This document shows, one piece after another, positions 28,204 to 36,160 of a DNA stretch of 64,000 bases; the first letter of the stretch is position 1, and each line of letters starts with the position of its first letter. Under the pieces are notes generated by a model. It saw nothing but the letters and a program-made list of their open reading frames with translations, did not search any database and was not told where the DNA came from. Location: NCBI GenBank assembly GCA_016718875.1, contig JADKBL010000011.1:1-64000 (forward strand), given 5' to 3'. Made by a program: the position numbers and the translations under genes. The stretch is from Bacteroidota bacterium. GTDB taxonomy: Bacteria > Bacteroidota > Bacteroidia > Bacteroidales > VadinHA17.

Positions 28204-28239
28204 AGAGGACACAAAGTATTGCACAGAGGGCACAGAGAG
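28201..28239 (+). repeat. Left arm of the inverted repeat flanking the GxxExxY gene
   Basis: Reads CACAGAGGACACAAAG (28201-28216) followed by a second block GCACAGAGGGCACAGAGAG. The first 16 bases are the exact reverse complement of 28682-28697, and the remaining bases pair imperfectly with the rest of the right arm. The arm covers the start of the downstream HhH/barrel gene. Confidence 0.85.
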
Positions 28240-28267
28240 ATTCAGTGAATCTGACTTTTTATAACTA

Positions 28268-28639
28268 TTAAAGTACATATCTTCTGATTCCATCCTTAAG
28301 TAAAAAGACATTAAAATTTATCAGCAAGCCTAGCTTAAAACCGCCCAGTTTCATGTAAGTAAGTATATGAGCAGTATGAACATCATTAAGAGCTTCAATA
28401 CTCTTTATCTCGATAACTATTTTGTTTTCTACAAGGATATCAATTCTGTAACCACAATCCAGCTTAACTTTCTCATAGACCAGAGGTAAAGGTTTTTCTT
28501 TCTCAGCTTTAAGATCGGATTGTATTAATTTATAGTATAAGCACTCTTTGTATGCACTCTCAAGCAATCCGGGACCAAGCGCCCGATGTACTTCTATTGC
28601 CAGTCCGATAATTTTACCAGATATTTCATTTTCATTCAT
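28268..28639 (-). CDS. GxxExxY family protein (PD-(D/E)XK nuclease-like)
   Basis: A 123-residue GxxExxY protein: G24-x-x-E27-x-x-Y30 is the defining motif (GPGLLESAY). A PD-(D/E)XK nuclease-type active site is visible further on, with D67 in GYRIDILV and E77-x-K79 in VIEIKS, as in the PDDEXK_3 group. The function is unknown; nuclease activity is a prediction from the motif. The gene fills the space between two inverted arms (28201-28239 and 28659-28702) that share a perfect 16-bp end. Related gene-less palindromes occur at 36062 and 63793. This suggests that the gene and the repeats form one element; the gene is not obviously linked to its neighbours' functions. Confidence 0.88.
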   Translation of the reverse strand: MNENEISGKIIGLAIEVHRALGPGLLESAYKECLYYKLIQSDLKAEKEKPLPLVYEKVKLDCGYRIDILVENKIVIEIKSIEALNDVHTAHILTYMKLGGFKLGLLINFNVFLLKDGIRRYVL

Positions 28640-28658
28640 AAGATCTTATTTTACTATT

Positions 28659-28702
28659 TCTCTGTGTACTTTGTGCAAGTTCTTTGTGTCCTCTGTGGTT
28701 AA
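28659..28702 (+). repeat. Right arm of the inverted repeat flanking the GxxExxY gene
   Basis: Reads TCTCTGTGTACTTTGTGC, then CTTTGTGTCCTCTGTG at 28682-28697. That last block is the perfect reverse complement of the left arm's outer end. The two arms bracket about 500 bases that contain only the GxxExxY gene. Confidence 0.85.
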
Positions 28703-28707
28703 TTCTC

Positions 28708-29536
28708 TTAATGTATTTTAAAGATTAATGAAGCCGAAGATGTTATCCCCAGTTTTTCATGAGTGGAGAAGGCAAAGTCGATCTTCACGAATTTTGCCAG
28801 GTATCCTATTCCGAAGCTGAATGAGTTATATTCAGTACAGAAGCCGCTTCTGATCCAGAATTTTTTTGCTGCCTCGTACTCAAATCCCATCCTCAGTATC
28901 ATACTGCCTCCTGAGCTCATCTCTGCTTCTGCCCCTGCAAACAGAAGGTTATTAAGCATAGTACCTGCACCTGCCCCTCAGCCTGACAGGCATGCTGCTT
29001 TTTCTTACTGAGTTGGGAACAGGATTGAAAATGTGGATGCCAATAATTGTACTCTCAGAGGCTGAATAAGAAACACCACACTCTCCTGTTAAAATATGAA
29101 TATCCTCATATTCACCGGGAGCCATCTCTGCAAAATAATCAACCTGGGCTCCGGCAGAAAGCTTTTCAGAAAGCTTCATTCCACATGCCACTCCTGTCAT
29201 ATTACGCCTGAAATCGGAATAACCGAAATGGGAATATATAAGTCCCAGCGAAGTTCTGCCTGCAGGGAGGATCAATCCGGCTGTTCGTGTTCCCAGCTGA
29301 CTGATATTATACCTGTTATCGTAATTAATGCCGAATGAGACTGATTTATTTTGAGCAAGCAGGGACTGGTTCCGGAATGAGGACCAGAAACCTTCTTTCA
29401 TGATACAAACATATCCCGCACCTGCTTCACCCGCCCCGGCATTTAGATTATAACGATCAATGCCTGAAGAGGTTACAGAGATGAAAATTAGTAAAATGGA
29501 AACAGATAATTTGTGCAGCGAGCCCAACTGTTTCAA
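28708..29536 (-). CDS. Small outer-membrane beta-barrel protein, unknown function (frameshifted)
   Basis: About 274 residues after joining two frames. The N-terminal signal peptide (LHKLSVSILLIFISVTSSG) is followed by amphipathic strands rich in G, Y and S, resembling small PorV/PorQ-like barrels; no specific function can be named. The first frame ends near 28952 with RLRGRCRYYA, while the second carries on as AGAGTMLNNLLFAGAEAEM to 28708. A CCCC run at 28974-28977 (plus strand), where CCC restores the frame, accounts for the split. The start is TTG at 29536, which is uncertain. The gene lies just outside the right arm of the GxxExxY element. Confidence 0.65.
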
Positions 29537-29648
29537 AATATAATACCAAGATAGTTAAAAACATAGTGTCATTTTACTTTTTGCAGCTAATTTTTTTTTT
29601 CAGATATTGTACTTCCAAATAACCTGTAAAGACTAAAACCACACTTAT

Positions 29649-31589
29649 ATGAAAAAGCTGATCTCCGTTTCAGGATTCGTCGCCCTTCTGTTCATTATGA
29701 ATTTTTGTTCAGGACCAAAAAGCAAGGAGACTCTTACAATCGACATGTCGAAAAACAGGGAAGAAATTTCACCTTTTATTTACGGACAATTCATTGAGCA
29801 TCTCGGTCGATGCATCTATGGAGGTATCTGGTCAGAAATGCTGGAAGACAGAAAGTTTTACTTTCCTGTAACCGATAAATATGAGCCATGGGGAACACGT
29901 ACTGATAAATTCTGGAATGCAGGCGAATTCAGGATACTTGTTGCATCTCCATGGAAAACTTTAGGTAAGAAGGGCAGTGTGAAAATGGCTAAATCAAAAC
30001 CATTCACCGGTCAGCATACTCCTGAAATAACACTTTCAGCAAAAGATCCTGCCGGGATATCGCAGGAGGGACTTTATCTGGCCAAGGATATGAAATATAC
30101 CGGAAGGGTAGTACTTTCTTCATCAAAACTTCAGTCTGAAGTAAAACTTGCCATTTACTCCGGGAAATTTTTTGTGTTTGATATAACTGAGATAACCGGT
30201 ATACCTTCAGATTATAAGACCTTTGAATTCACCTTTACTTCTGACAGGGAAATTGAAAATGCTTCATTGCAGATTACAGGTTTGGGCAAGGGAACAATCA
30301 GAATAGGTACTGTATCATTGATGCCCGGGGATAATATTAATGGTTTTAACAGGGAAGTGATTTCTTACCTGAAAGAGCTGAATTCCCCTGTCTACAGATG
30401 GCCTGGGGGCAATTTTGTAAGCGGCTATAACTGGAGAGATGGAATTGGCGACCGTGACAAAAGGCCACCAAGAAAGAATCCTGCATGGACAGGTATAGAA
30501 CACAATGATGTTGGTATTCACGAGTTTATGGAGCTGTGTAAGATTCTGGGTACAGAGCCTTACGTTGCAGTTAATACCGGCCTGGGGACTGTTGATGAGG
30601 TAGCTCAACAGGTTGAATATATTAACGGATCTGCATCAACAGAGCAGGGAAAATTAAGGACAGTCAATGGACATGCCGATCCCTACAAAGTTAAATTCTG
30701 GGCTGTGGGAAATGAAATGTACGGCGACTGGCAGCTTGGCCATATTCCATTATCAGAATATGTTAAAAAACATGTTTCCATGGTTGAGGCTATGAGAAAA
30801 GTTGATCCTTCAATTAAACTGGTAGGAGTCGGAGCCGTAGGTGAATGGAGCAGGACAATGCTTACCGAAGGAGGCGACCATATGGATCTGCTCAGTGAAC
30901 ATATTTATTGCCAGGATACATCTGATGTTAGGGTTCATACAGCCGAAATCAAAGATAATATAAAACGAGTGGCCGATGTTCACAGAAAATACCGGGCTGA
31001 GATACCGGGACTTAATGATAAAGACATTCGTATCGCAATGGATGAATGGAACTACTGGTATGGCGATTATATCTATGGGGAGCTTGGCTGCCGTTATTTC
31101 TGGAGAGACGGCCTTGGCATTGCAGCCGGTCTGCATGAATATTTCAGAAACAGCGAGATATTTTACATGGCAAACTATGCCCAGACAGTCAATGTCATTG
31201 GTGCTATCAAGACTACAGACAAAGATGTTCAGTTTGAGACAACAGGTATTATTCTAAAGTTTTACAGGGAGCATTTCGGGCAGAAACCAATTGAATTACA
31301 AGGTTATAATGGTCCTCTTGACATTTCGGCAGCAATTGATACTGTCAAAAACCTGCTTACAATCGGGGTGGTTAACACTGACAGTATAAGTCATGATTTC
31401 AACATAAAATACCTCAATGGGAAAGTTACAGAAACCGACAGCTGCTATGAAGTTTCAAATCCCGATCCAATGTCATACAATGAACCCGGACATACCAGGA
31501 TGGTTGATATAAAGAAGGTTGAATGGAAATCAAAAGACTATATTGCCGTCAAACCTATGACAGTATTGATCTATAAGTATAAATTGTAA
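29649..31589 (+). CDS. Alpha-L-arabinofuranosidase, GH51 family lipoprotein
   Basis: A 646-residue GH51 glycoside hydrolase releasing L-arabinofuranose from arabinan or arabinoxylan. It begins with a lipoprotein signal (LLFIMNFC, cysteine near residue 20), so it is probably membrane-anchored. The acid/base glutamate is E356 in GNEMYGDW and the nucleophile E466 in MDEWNYWYGD. A carbohydrate-binding-like segment (about 95-225) precedes the barrel. It stands alone between divergent and convergent neighbours, not within a visible polysaccharide-utilisation locus (no SusC/SusD here). It is followed by a GC-rich hairpin and the convergent purE. Confidence 0.93.
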   Translation: MKKLISVSGFVALLFIMNFCSGPKSKETLTIDMSKNREEISPFIYGQFIEHLGRCIYGGIWSEMLEDRKFYFPVTDKYEPWGTRTDKFWNAGEFRILVASPWKTLGKKGSVKMAKSKPFTGQHTPEITLSAKDPAGISQEGLYLAKDMKYTGRVVLSSSKLQSEVKLAIYSGKFFVFDITEITGIPSDYKTFEFTFTSDREIENASLQITGLGKGTIRIGTVSLMPGDNINGFNREVISYLKELNSPVYRWPGGNFVSGYNWRDGIGDRDKRPPRKNPAWTGIEHNDVGIHEFMELCKILGTEPYVAVNTGLGTVDEVAQQVEYINGSASTEQGKLRTVNGHADPYKVKFWAVGNEMYGDWQLGHIPLSEYVKKHVSMVEAMRKVDPSIKLVGVGAVGEWSRTMLTEGGDHMDLLSEHIYCQDTSDVRVHTAEIKDNIKRVADVHRKYRAEIPGLNDKDIRIAMDEWNYWYGDYIYGELGCRYFWRDGLGIAAGLHEYFRNSEIFYMANYAQTVNVIGAIKTTDKDVQFETTGIILKFYREHFGQKPIELQGYNGPLDISAAIDTVKNLLTIGVVNTDSISHDFNIKYLNGKVTETDSCYEVSNPDPMSYNEPGHTRMVDIKKVEWKSKDYIAVKPMTVLIYKYKL

Positions 31590-31596
31590 TAGCCCG

Positions 31597-31636
31597 GCTC
31601 TGATCCCCCTGGGGCGGGGGGGTTTATAAAGAGAGC
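31597..31636. terminator. GC-rich hairpin between convergent GH51 and purE genes
   Basis: An outer stem GCTCT (31597-31601) with AGAGC (31632-31636) encloses CCCCC (31605-31609) facing a G-run (31616-31622). It sits in the 57-base gap between two converging stops, where a bidirectional terminator is expected. The U-tract is weak, so this is tentative. Confidence 0.4.
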
Positions 31637-31646
31637 TATTGAGTAA

Positions 31647-32153
31647 TTAATTTGTTTTAAACTGATACTTCACAGCCTTCAGCTCCTCATTGGCCTGAAC
31701 GATCTTCTTTTTCAATGACTCTTTGAATTTGACAACCTCATTCATGACAGCCTTGTCCCCGGTTGCAATTATCTGAGCTGCAAGTATTCCGGCATTTTGA
31801 GCTGCATTGATGCCCACAGTGGCAACCGGAATTCCGGGAGGCATCTGAACGATTGCAAGGAGTGCGTCAAGTCCTTCAAGAGAGGCCTTTATTGGAACTC
31901 CTATCACCGGAATGGGCGTCATTGACGCTATTACGCCGGGAAGGTGCGCTGCCATTCCTGCCGCTGCTATTATTACCTTTATCCCTCTACCTGCAGCACC
32001 CTTTGCAAATTTTTCAACCTCTTCAGGAGTCCTGTGAGCCGAAAGGGCATTTATCTCAAAAGGTATCTTTAAAGTGTTCAGTACTTCCGCTGTTTTTTCC
32101 ATTACCGGAAGGTCTGAAGTGCTTCCCATGATAATGCTTACAACTGGTTCCAT
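31647..32153 (-). CDS. purE: N5-carboxyaminoimidazole ribonucleotide mutase
   Basis: About 168 residues of class I PurE, which rearranges N5-CAIR to CAIR in purine synthesis. The family blocks SIIMGSTSDLPVMEK, ALSAHRTPEEVEKFA, IIAAAGMAAHLPGVIAS and PIPVIGVPIKA are all present. I start at the second ATG (MEPVVSIIM), which matches homologues; a start six bases earlier is possible. A -7 box at 32187-32194 lies upstream. It is transcribed divergently from hpt. Confidence 0.95.
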   Translation of the reverse strand: MEPVVSIIMGSTSDLPVMEKTAEVLNTLKIPFEINALSAHRTPEEVEKFAKGAAGRGIKVIIAAAGMAAHLPGVIASMTPIPVIGVPIKASLEGLDALLAIVQMPPGIPVATVGINAAQNAGILAAQIIATGDKAVMNEVVKFKESLKKKIVQANEELKAVKYQFKTN

Positions 32154-32186
32154 ATACATTTATTTAATTTAACTTGCTGATAAGGA

Positions 32187-32194
32187 CAAAAATA
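32187..32194 (-). promoter_or_regulatory. -7 box of purE (TATTTTTG on the minus strand)
   Basis: TATTTTTG on the minus strand fits TAnnTTTG, 34 bases before the purE ATG, in the 90-base intergenic region shared with the divergent hpt gene. Confidence 0.45.
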
Positions 32195-32243
32195 AGGTAT
32201 TATTTTCATATTTTCGCACCGGCAATTATTCAAACCAGCCAAT

Positions 32244-32780
32244 ATGAAAGAAATCCGGATCCTGGATAAAAATTTCAGGGAAATGATAACTGAGGAAACC
32301 CTCCAGAAGAGAATAGGGGAGCTGGCTGCACAGATGAACATCGATCTGAAGGGTAAAAATGTTGTCTGCCTGGGAATTCTGAACGGTGCATTCCTGTTTG
32401 CGGCTGATATTTTCAGAAAGCTTGAAATACCTGCACGTATCTCTTTTGTTAAGCTTGCTTCATATCAGGGTACAAAATCATCGGGTACCATAAAGGAACT
32501 GATTGGCTGGAATGAAGAAATCAAGGGTACAACTGTTGTTGTAATTGAAGATATTGTCGACACCGGTCATACTCTGGAAAGGATTATGGCTGAGCTTACA
32601 ATGAGGGAAGCTGCTGAAATTAAAATTGCTACTGCATTTTTCAAACCCGATGCCTATAAAAGCAAGATCCCGCTCGATTATGTTGGCTTTGAAATACCAA
32701 ATGATTTTGTGGTGGGATATGGACTTGACTATGACGGTTATGGCCGTAATATTCCTTCAATCTACACGCTGATTCACTAA
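32244..32780 (+). CDS. hpt: Hypoxanthine phosphoribosyltransferase
   Basis: A 178-residue purine salvage enzyme making IMP (and GMP) from PRPP. The PRPP loop VVVIEDIVDTGHTLERI is near residue 95, and the C-terminal DYVGFEIPNDFVVGYGLDYD region is the purine-binding and metal site. The length is typical. It precedes adk by 28 bases on the same strand, forming a nucleotide-metabolism pair. Confidence 0.95.
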   Translation: MKEIRILDKNFREMITEETLQKRIGELAAQMNIDLKGKNVVCLGILNGAFLFAADIFRKLEIPARISFVKLASYQGTKSSGTIKELIGWNEEIKGTTVVVIEDIVDTGHTLERIMAELTMREAAEIKIATAFFKPDAYKSKIPLDYVGFEIPNDFVVGYGLDYDGYGRNIPSIYTLIH

Positions 32781-32808
32781 ACAAAATAATTTAAATCTCT
32801 ATTTTTTT

Positions 32809-33387
32809 ATGGTTAATTTTCTGATTTTCGGCCCTCCGGGCTCAGGTAAAGGAACACAGTCGGTAAGGCTGGCTGAGAAATTCAATCTTCTTCATCTTTC
32901 AACAGGCGATATGCTGCGCGCTGAGATTGCAGCCGGTACCGAACTTGGTAAAAAGATGAGCCTGATTATGTCGAAGGGTGAACTGGTTCCTGATGAAGTG
33001 GTTATTGAGATGATAGCAGTAAAGATCGACAGTACAAAAGGCAAGGCTGGATTCCTGTTTGACGGATTCCCTCGTACTGTAGCCCAGACTGTTGCTCTTG
33101 AAAAGATGCTCAACGAACGCGGTATGAAGATAGACAGTATGCTCGTACTTGATGTTGATCACGATGAACTTGTTAAGAGGCTTATTGCACGTGCAGAGCT
33201 CTCAGGAAGACCTGATGACAAGGATCCAAAAGTTATTGAAAACAGGATTGATGTTTATAAGGAAAAAACGGAACCGATTATTGAATATTGTAATAAAAAA
33301 GGTCTGTATAAGCCGGTTAATGGTGTTGGCAGTATTGATGATATCTTTATCAGGCTTGCTGAACCTATGAGTAAGTTAGTTAAATAG
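32809..33387 (+). CDS. adk: Adenylate kinase
   Basis: A 192-residue adenylate kinase catalysing ATP + AMP = 2 ADP. The P-loop FGPPGSGKGTQS opens the protein, the AMP-binding STGDMLRAEI and FLFDGFPRTVAQ blocks follow, and the LID is the short type without zinc cysteines (ARAELSGRPDDKDPKVIENR). After the stop comes a 94-base G-rich/C-rich palindrome separating it from obgE. Confidence 0.96.
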   Translation: MVNFLIFGPPGSGKGTQSVRLAEKFNLLHLSTGDMLRAEIAAGTELGKKMSLIMSKGELVPDEVVIEMIAVKIDSTKGKAGFLFDGFPRTVAQTVALEKMLNERGMKIDSMLVLDVDHDELVKRLIARAELSGRPDDKDPKVIENRIDVYKEKTEPIIEYCNKKGLYKPVNGVGSIDDIFIRLAEPMSKLVK

Positions 33388-33480
33388 AGTGGGAGATGGG
33401 GAGAGTGGGAGAGTAGGAGATGGGGAGAACAATCACCCCCTCACCCCTTCTCCCCCTCCCCCAGTCCCCCTCACCCCTTC
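33387..33480. repeat. G-rich/C-rich palindromic repeat between adk and obgE
   Basis: The left arm (33387-33428) is built of GGGAGA, GGGGAGA and GTGGGAGAG blocks. The right arm (33433-33480) is built of CACCCC, TCTCCCC and CTCCCCC blocks. The arms are roughly complementary around a tiny loop (AACAATC), so the RNA could form a long hairpin. It begins at the last base of the adk stop. It resembles the C-rich stretch at 20867-20919. Confidence 0.7.
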
Positions 33481-33509
33481 AAATAAGTAACAACGAATAA
33501 CAACCAAAA

Positions 33510-34499
33510 ATGTCAGGATCAAACTTCGTCGATTATGTAAAGATTTACTGCCGCTCAGGAAAAGGAGGTGCAGGGTCTGCGCATTTCCGGAGGGAAAAGT
33601 TTGAACCTAAAGGCGGTCCCGATGGCGGAGACGGCGGCAGGGGCGGACATATCATCCTGCAGGGAAATGACCAGATGTGGACACTCCTTCATCTTAAATT
33701 CCAGAGGTATATTTTCGCTGATAATGGCGGTAACGGTGGAAAGCAACAATCAACCGGGGCCGATGGTAAAGATGTTATCGTCCAGGTTCCGCTTGGGACA
33801 ATTGCAAAAAATGCCGTGACCGGTGATCTGATTTTTGAGATAACCGAAAACGGAGAGAAAAAGATAATTGCCAAAGGAGGAAGAGGCGGACAGGGTAATG
33901 TACATTTCAAATCAGCCACGCATCAGGCACCCCGATTCGCCCAGCCCGGAGAACCAAGTATTGAGGAAGAGTTTATACTGGAACTGAAGATACTTGCTGA
34001 TGTTGGTCTGGTGGGATTTCCCAATGCCGGTAAATCAACACTTCTTTCGGTGGTATCTGCAGCAAAGCCAAAGATTGCCGATTATGCATTCACTACTCTT
34101 GTGCCAAATCTGGGTATCGTGAGCTACAGGGATGAAAAATCATTTGTGATGGCCGATATTCCAGGGATCATAGAAGGGGCACATGAGGGAAAAGGACTTG
34201 GAATAAGATTCCTCAGACATATTGAAAGAAATTCGATGCTGCTCTTCATGGTACCTGCCGACAGCAAGAATATCAGGGCTGAGTATGAGATTCTGTTAAA
34301 TGAGCTGAGGGAGTATAATCCTGAACTGCTTGATAAGAAACGTCTTCTGGCAATATCAAAAACAGATATGCTCGATGAGGAGCTTATGAATGAGATAAGG
34401 AAAGATCTGCCTGATCTTCCGAGGGTATTCATTTCATCAATTACCGGTGTGGGTATTACCACTCTGAAAGATATGATCTGGAACATCCTTAACCATTAA
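33510..34499 (+). CDS. obgE: GTPase Obg
   Basis: A 329-residue Obg GTPase linked to late 50S assembly and stress control. The N-terminal glycine-rich Obg fold covers about 1-160 (KGGAGSAHFRREK, GGPDGGDGGRGG), and the G domain follows with G1 GFPNAGKSTLLS, G3 VMADIPGIIEGAHEG, and G4 in the form AISKTDML. The C-terminal domain of some Obg proteins is absent, as is usual in this phylum. It is followed 11 bases later by a PAP2 phosphatase gene. Confidence 0.96.
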   Translation: MSGSNFVDYVKIYCRSGKGGAGSAHFRREKFEPKGGPDGGDGGRGGHIILQGNDQMWTLLHLKFQRYIFADNGGNGGKQQSTGADGKDVIVQVPLGTIAKNAVTGDLIFEITENGEKKIIAKGGRGGQGNVHFKSATHQAPRFAQPGEPSIEEEFILELKILADVGLVGFPNAGKSTLLSVVSAAKPKIADYAFTTLVPNLGIVSYRDEKSFVMADIPGIIEGAHEGKGLGIRFLRHIERNSMLLFMVPADSKNIRAEYEILLNELREYNPELLDKKRLLAISKTDMLDEELMNEIRKDLPDLPRVFISSITGVGITTLKDMIWNILNH

Positions 34500-34510
34500 A
34501 ACTAACTGAT

Positions 34511-35083
34511 ATGCTCATAAGGCTGGATCAGCAGCTCTTGTTATATCTCAATTCCCTTAATACACCATTCTGGGATGAAGTTATGTTTGTAATAAGCGGT
34601 AAGCTTACATGGATACCTCTCTACCTTGCAATACTGATCTACCTTGGAGTCAGATATAAAAGAAAATTCATTGTCATTCTGCTTTTTATTATTCTTGGGA
34701 TAACTGTTGCAGACCAGACATCAGTACATCTTTTCAAGAATGTTTTTCAGCGTCTCAGACCATGTCATGAGCCTGCACTGGAAGGCCTGGTTCATCTCGT
34801 GAAAGGGGAATGCGGAGGATTATATGGTTTTGTATCTTCACATGCCACAAACTCATTCTATGTTGCCCTCTTCAGCCTGCTTTTTATCAGGAAGAGATGG
34901 TTTTCAATCTTAATTGTCTGCTGGGCTCTTATAGTAGGGTACAGCAGAATATATCTTGGAGTTCACTATCCGGGAGATGTTTTATGCGGATCAATGCTCG
35001 GAGCTTTAATAGGCTGGGGAATTTATAGTCTTTATATTCTGACTGATAACAGGATTATTAAGAAGAAATCCTTTTTTACCTAG
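34511..35083 (+). CDS. PAP2-family membrane phosphatase
   Basis: A 190-residue integral membrane acid phosphatase of the PAP2 family, acting on lipid phosphates such as phosphatidate or undecaprenyl pyrophosphate. The three motifs are present: K-x6-RP in KNVFQRLRP, the histidine motif SSHATNSF, and SRIYLGVHYPGD. About five membrane helices are seen. The position of the active site fits the outer membrane leaflet, but the substrate cannot be assigned. It lies between obgE and lplA. Confidence 0.88.
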   Translation: MLIRLDQQLLLYLNSLNTPFWDEVMFVISGKLTWIPLYLAILIYLGVRYKRKFIVILLFIILGITVADQTSVHLFKNVFQRLRPCHEPALEGLVHLVKGECGGLYGFVSSHATNSFYVALFSLLFIRKRWFSILIVCWALIVGYSRIYLGVHYPGDVLCGSMLGALIGWGIYSLYILTDNRIIKKKSFFT

Positions 35084-35091
35084 AGCATCAT

Positions 35092-36036
35092 ATGTATTGC
35101 CTGACTCTTCAATCATCGGAACCTTATTTATACCTGGCAGCTGAAGAGTATCTCTTAAAGAACAGTAGTGAAGAGTATTGCATACTGGCAATTAATTCCC
35201 CTTCAGTAATCATAGGCAAGCATCAGTCTCCTCACCGGGAGGTAAATACAGAATATGTTGAAAAACATAATATTCCGGTTATCAGGAGGATATCCGGTGG
35301 TGGTACCGTATTTCATGATGATGGGAATCTTAATTTTTCATTTATCAGAAACTGTGAACCGGGACATCAGGTTGATTTTCGACTTCATACAAAACCTGTT
35401 ATTGATTTTCTTTCTTCACTTGGCATAGATGCTAAATTTGAAGGGAAAAATGATATCAAGGTAAACGGACTCAAAATCTCAGGTAATGCCGAGCATGTGC
35501 ATCGTAACAGGGTACTTCACCACGGAACACTTCTTTTCAGTTCGGATATGGAAATGCTGAGGAGTACACTGAGAAAAGATACCTCATGCTATAAGACCAG
35601 GGCAGTTAATTCAAACCCATCATCTGTCACTAATCTCAATGGTCTGATTCATTCAATGAAGGATGTTTATGAATTCAGGACTAAAATGACGGAATATCTG
35701 AAGAGTGTTTCTATGATCTCTGAAGATTACCATTTATCGGATAATGAGCTGACAGAAATTAGATCACTTGCAGGTTCAAAATACCGGTCATGGGATTGGA
35801 ATTTCGCATACGGGCCTGATTATCAATTTATTAAACAATTTGATTATCAAGGGATTACAATCGACTGTGAATTGAATGTGGTTGAGGGTATTATAAAAGA
35901 ATGTTCAATAAAGGAAAACATCCTGTTTGAAAAGATTTCCCGGAAATTGACAGGAATCAGGCATCTGCCAGCAGAATTGAAAGAAGTATTTCTAAAAGAA
36001 AATGTCAGGGATATAAATATTTTTAACTTCTTTTGA
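35092..36036 (+). CDS. lplA: Lipoate-protein ligase A
   Basis: A 314-residue ligase that activates free lipoate with ATP and attaches it to apo-proteins. Motifs: RRISGGGTVFHDDGNLNFSF, the lysine region KNDIKVNGLKISGNAEH, and HHGTLLFSSDM. The C-terminal accessory domain (about 250-314) is present. Together with lipA and lipB in the same window, this gives the cell both synthesis and salvage routes. A CACAGAG-type palindrome follows the gene. Confidence 0.92.
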   Translation: MYCLTLQSSEPYLYLAAEEYLLKNSSEEYCILAINSPSVIIGKHQSPHREVNTEYVEKHNIPVIRRISGGGTVFHDDGNLNFSFIRNCEPGHQVDFRLHTKPVIDFLSSLGIDAKFEGKNDIKVNGLKISGNAEHVHRNRVLHHGTLLFSSDMEMLRSTLRKDTSCYKTRAVNSNPSSVTNLNGLIHSMKDVYEFRTKMTEYLKSVSMISEDYHLSDNELTEIRSLAGSKYRSWDWNFAYGPDYQFIKQFDYQGITIDCELNVVEGIIKECSIKENILFEKISRKLTGIRHLPAELKEVFLKENVRDINIFNFF

Positions 36037-36061
36037 TCAAGGATTAACTTTTTATTTTTTC

Positions 36062-36153
36062 TCAGTGTCCCTCTGTGATACCTCTGTGTGCCTCTGTGTA
36101 AGTTCTTTAATGTTACACAGAGAGACACAAAGAAGGCACAGAGAGACACAGAG
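36062..36153. repeat. CACAGAG-family palindrome before plsC (no gene inside)
   Basis: The left arm carries three CCTCTGTG units, the right arm three to four CACAGAG units, and the centre pairs CTCTGTGTAA (36092-36101) with TTACACAGAG (36113-36122) around an 11-base loop. It belongs to the same family as the arms flanking the GxxExxY gene but points the other way and encloses no gene. It ends eight bases before the plsC start. Confidence 0.8.
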
Positions 36154-36160
36154 CTGTTAA

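Noticed and set aside
28204..28311. N-terminal extension of the HhH/barrel protein
   Set aside because: It is a translation of the inverted-repeat arm and spacer, and would put about 36 polar residues before the signal peptide.
28201..28702. Insertion sequence with a classical transposase
   Set aside because: The only gene inside is GxxExxY; no DDE, HUH or serine recombinase motifs, and no target duplication could be recognised at the borders.
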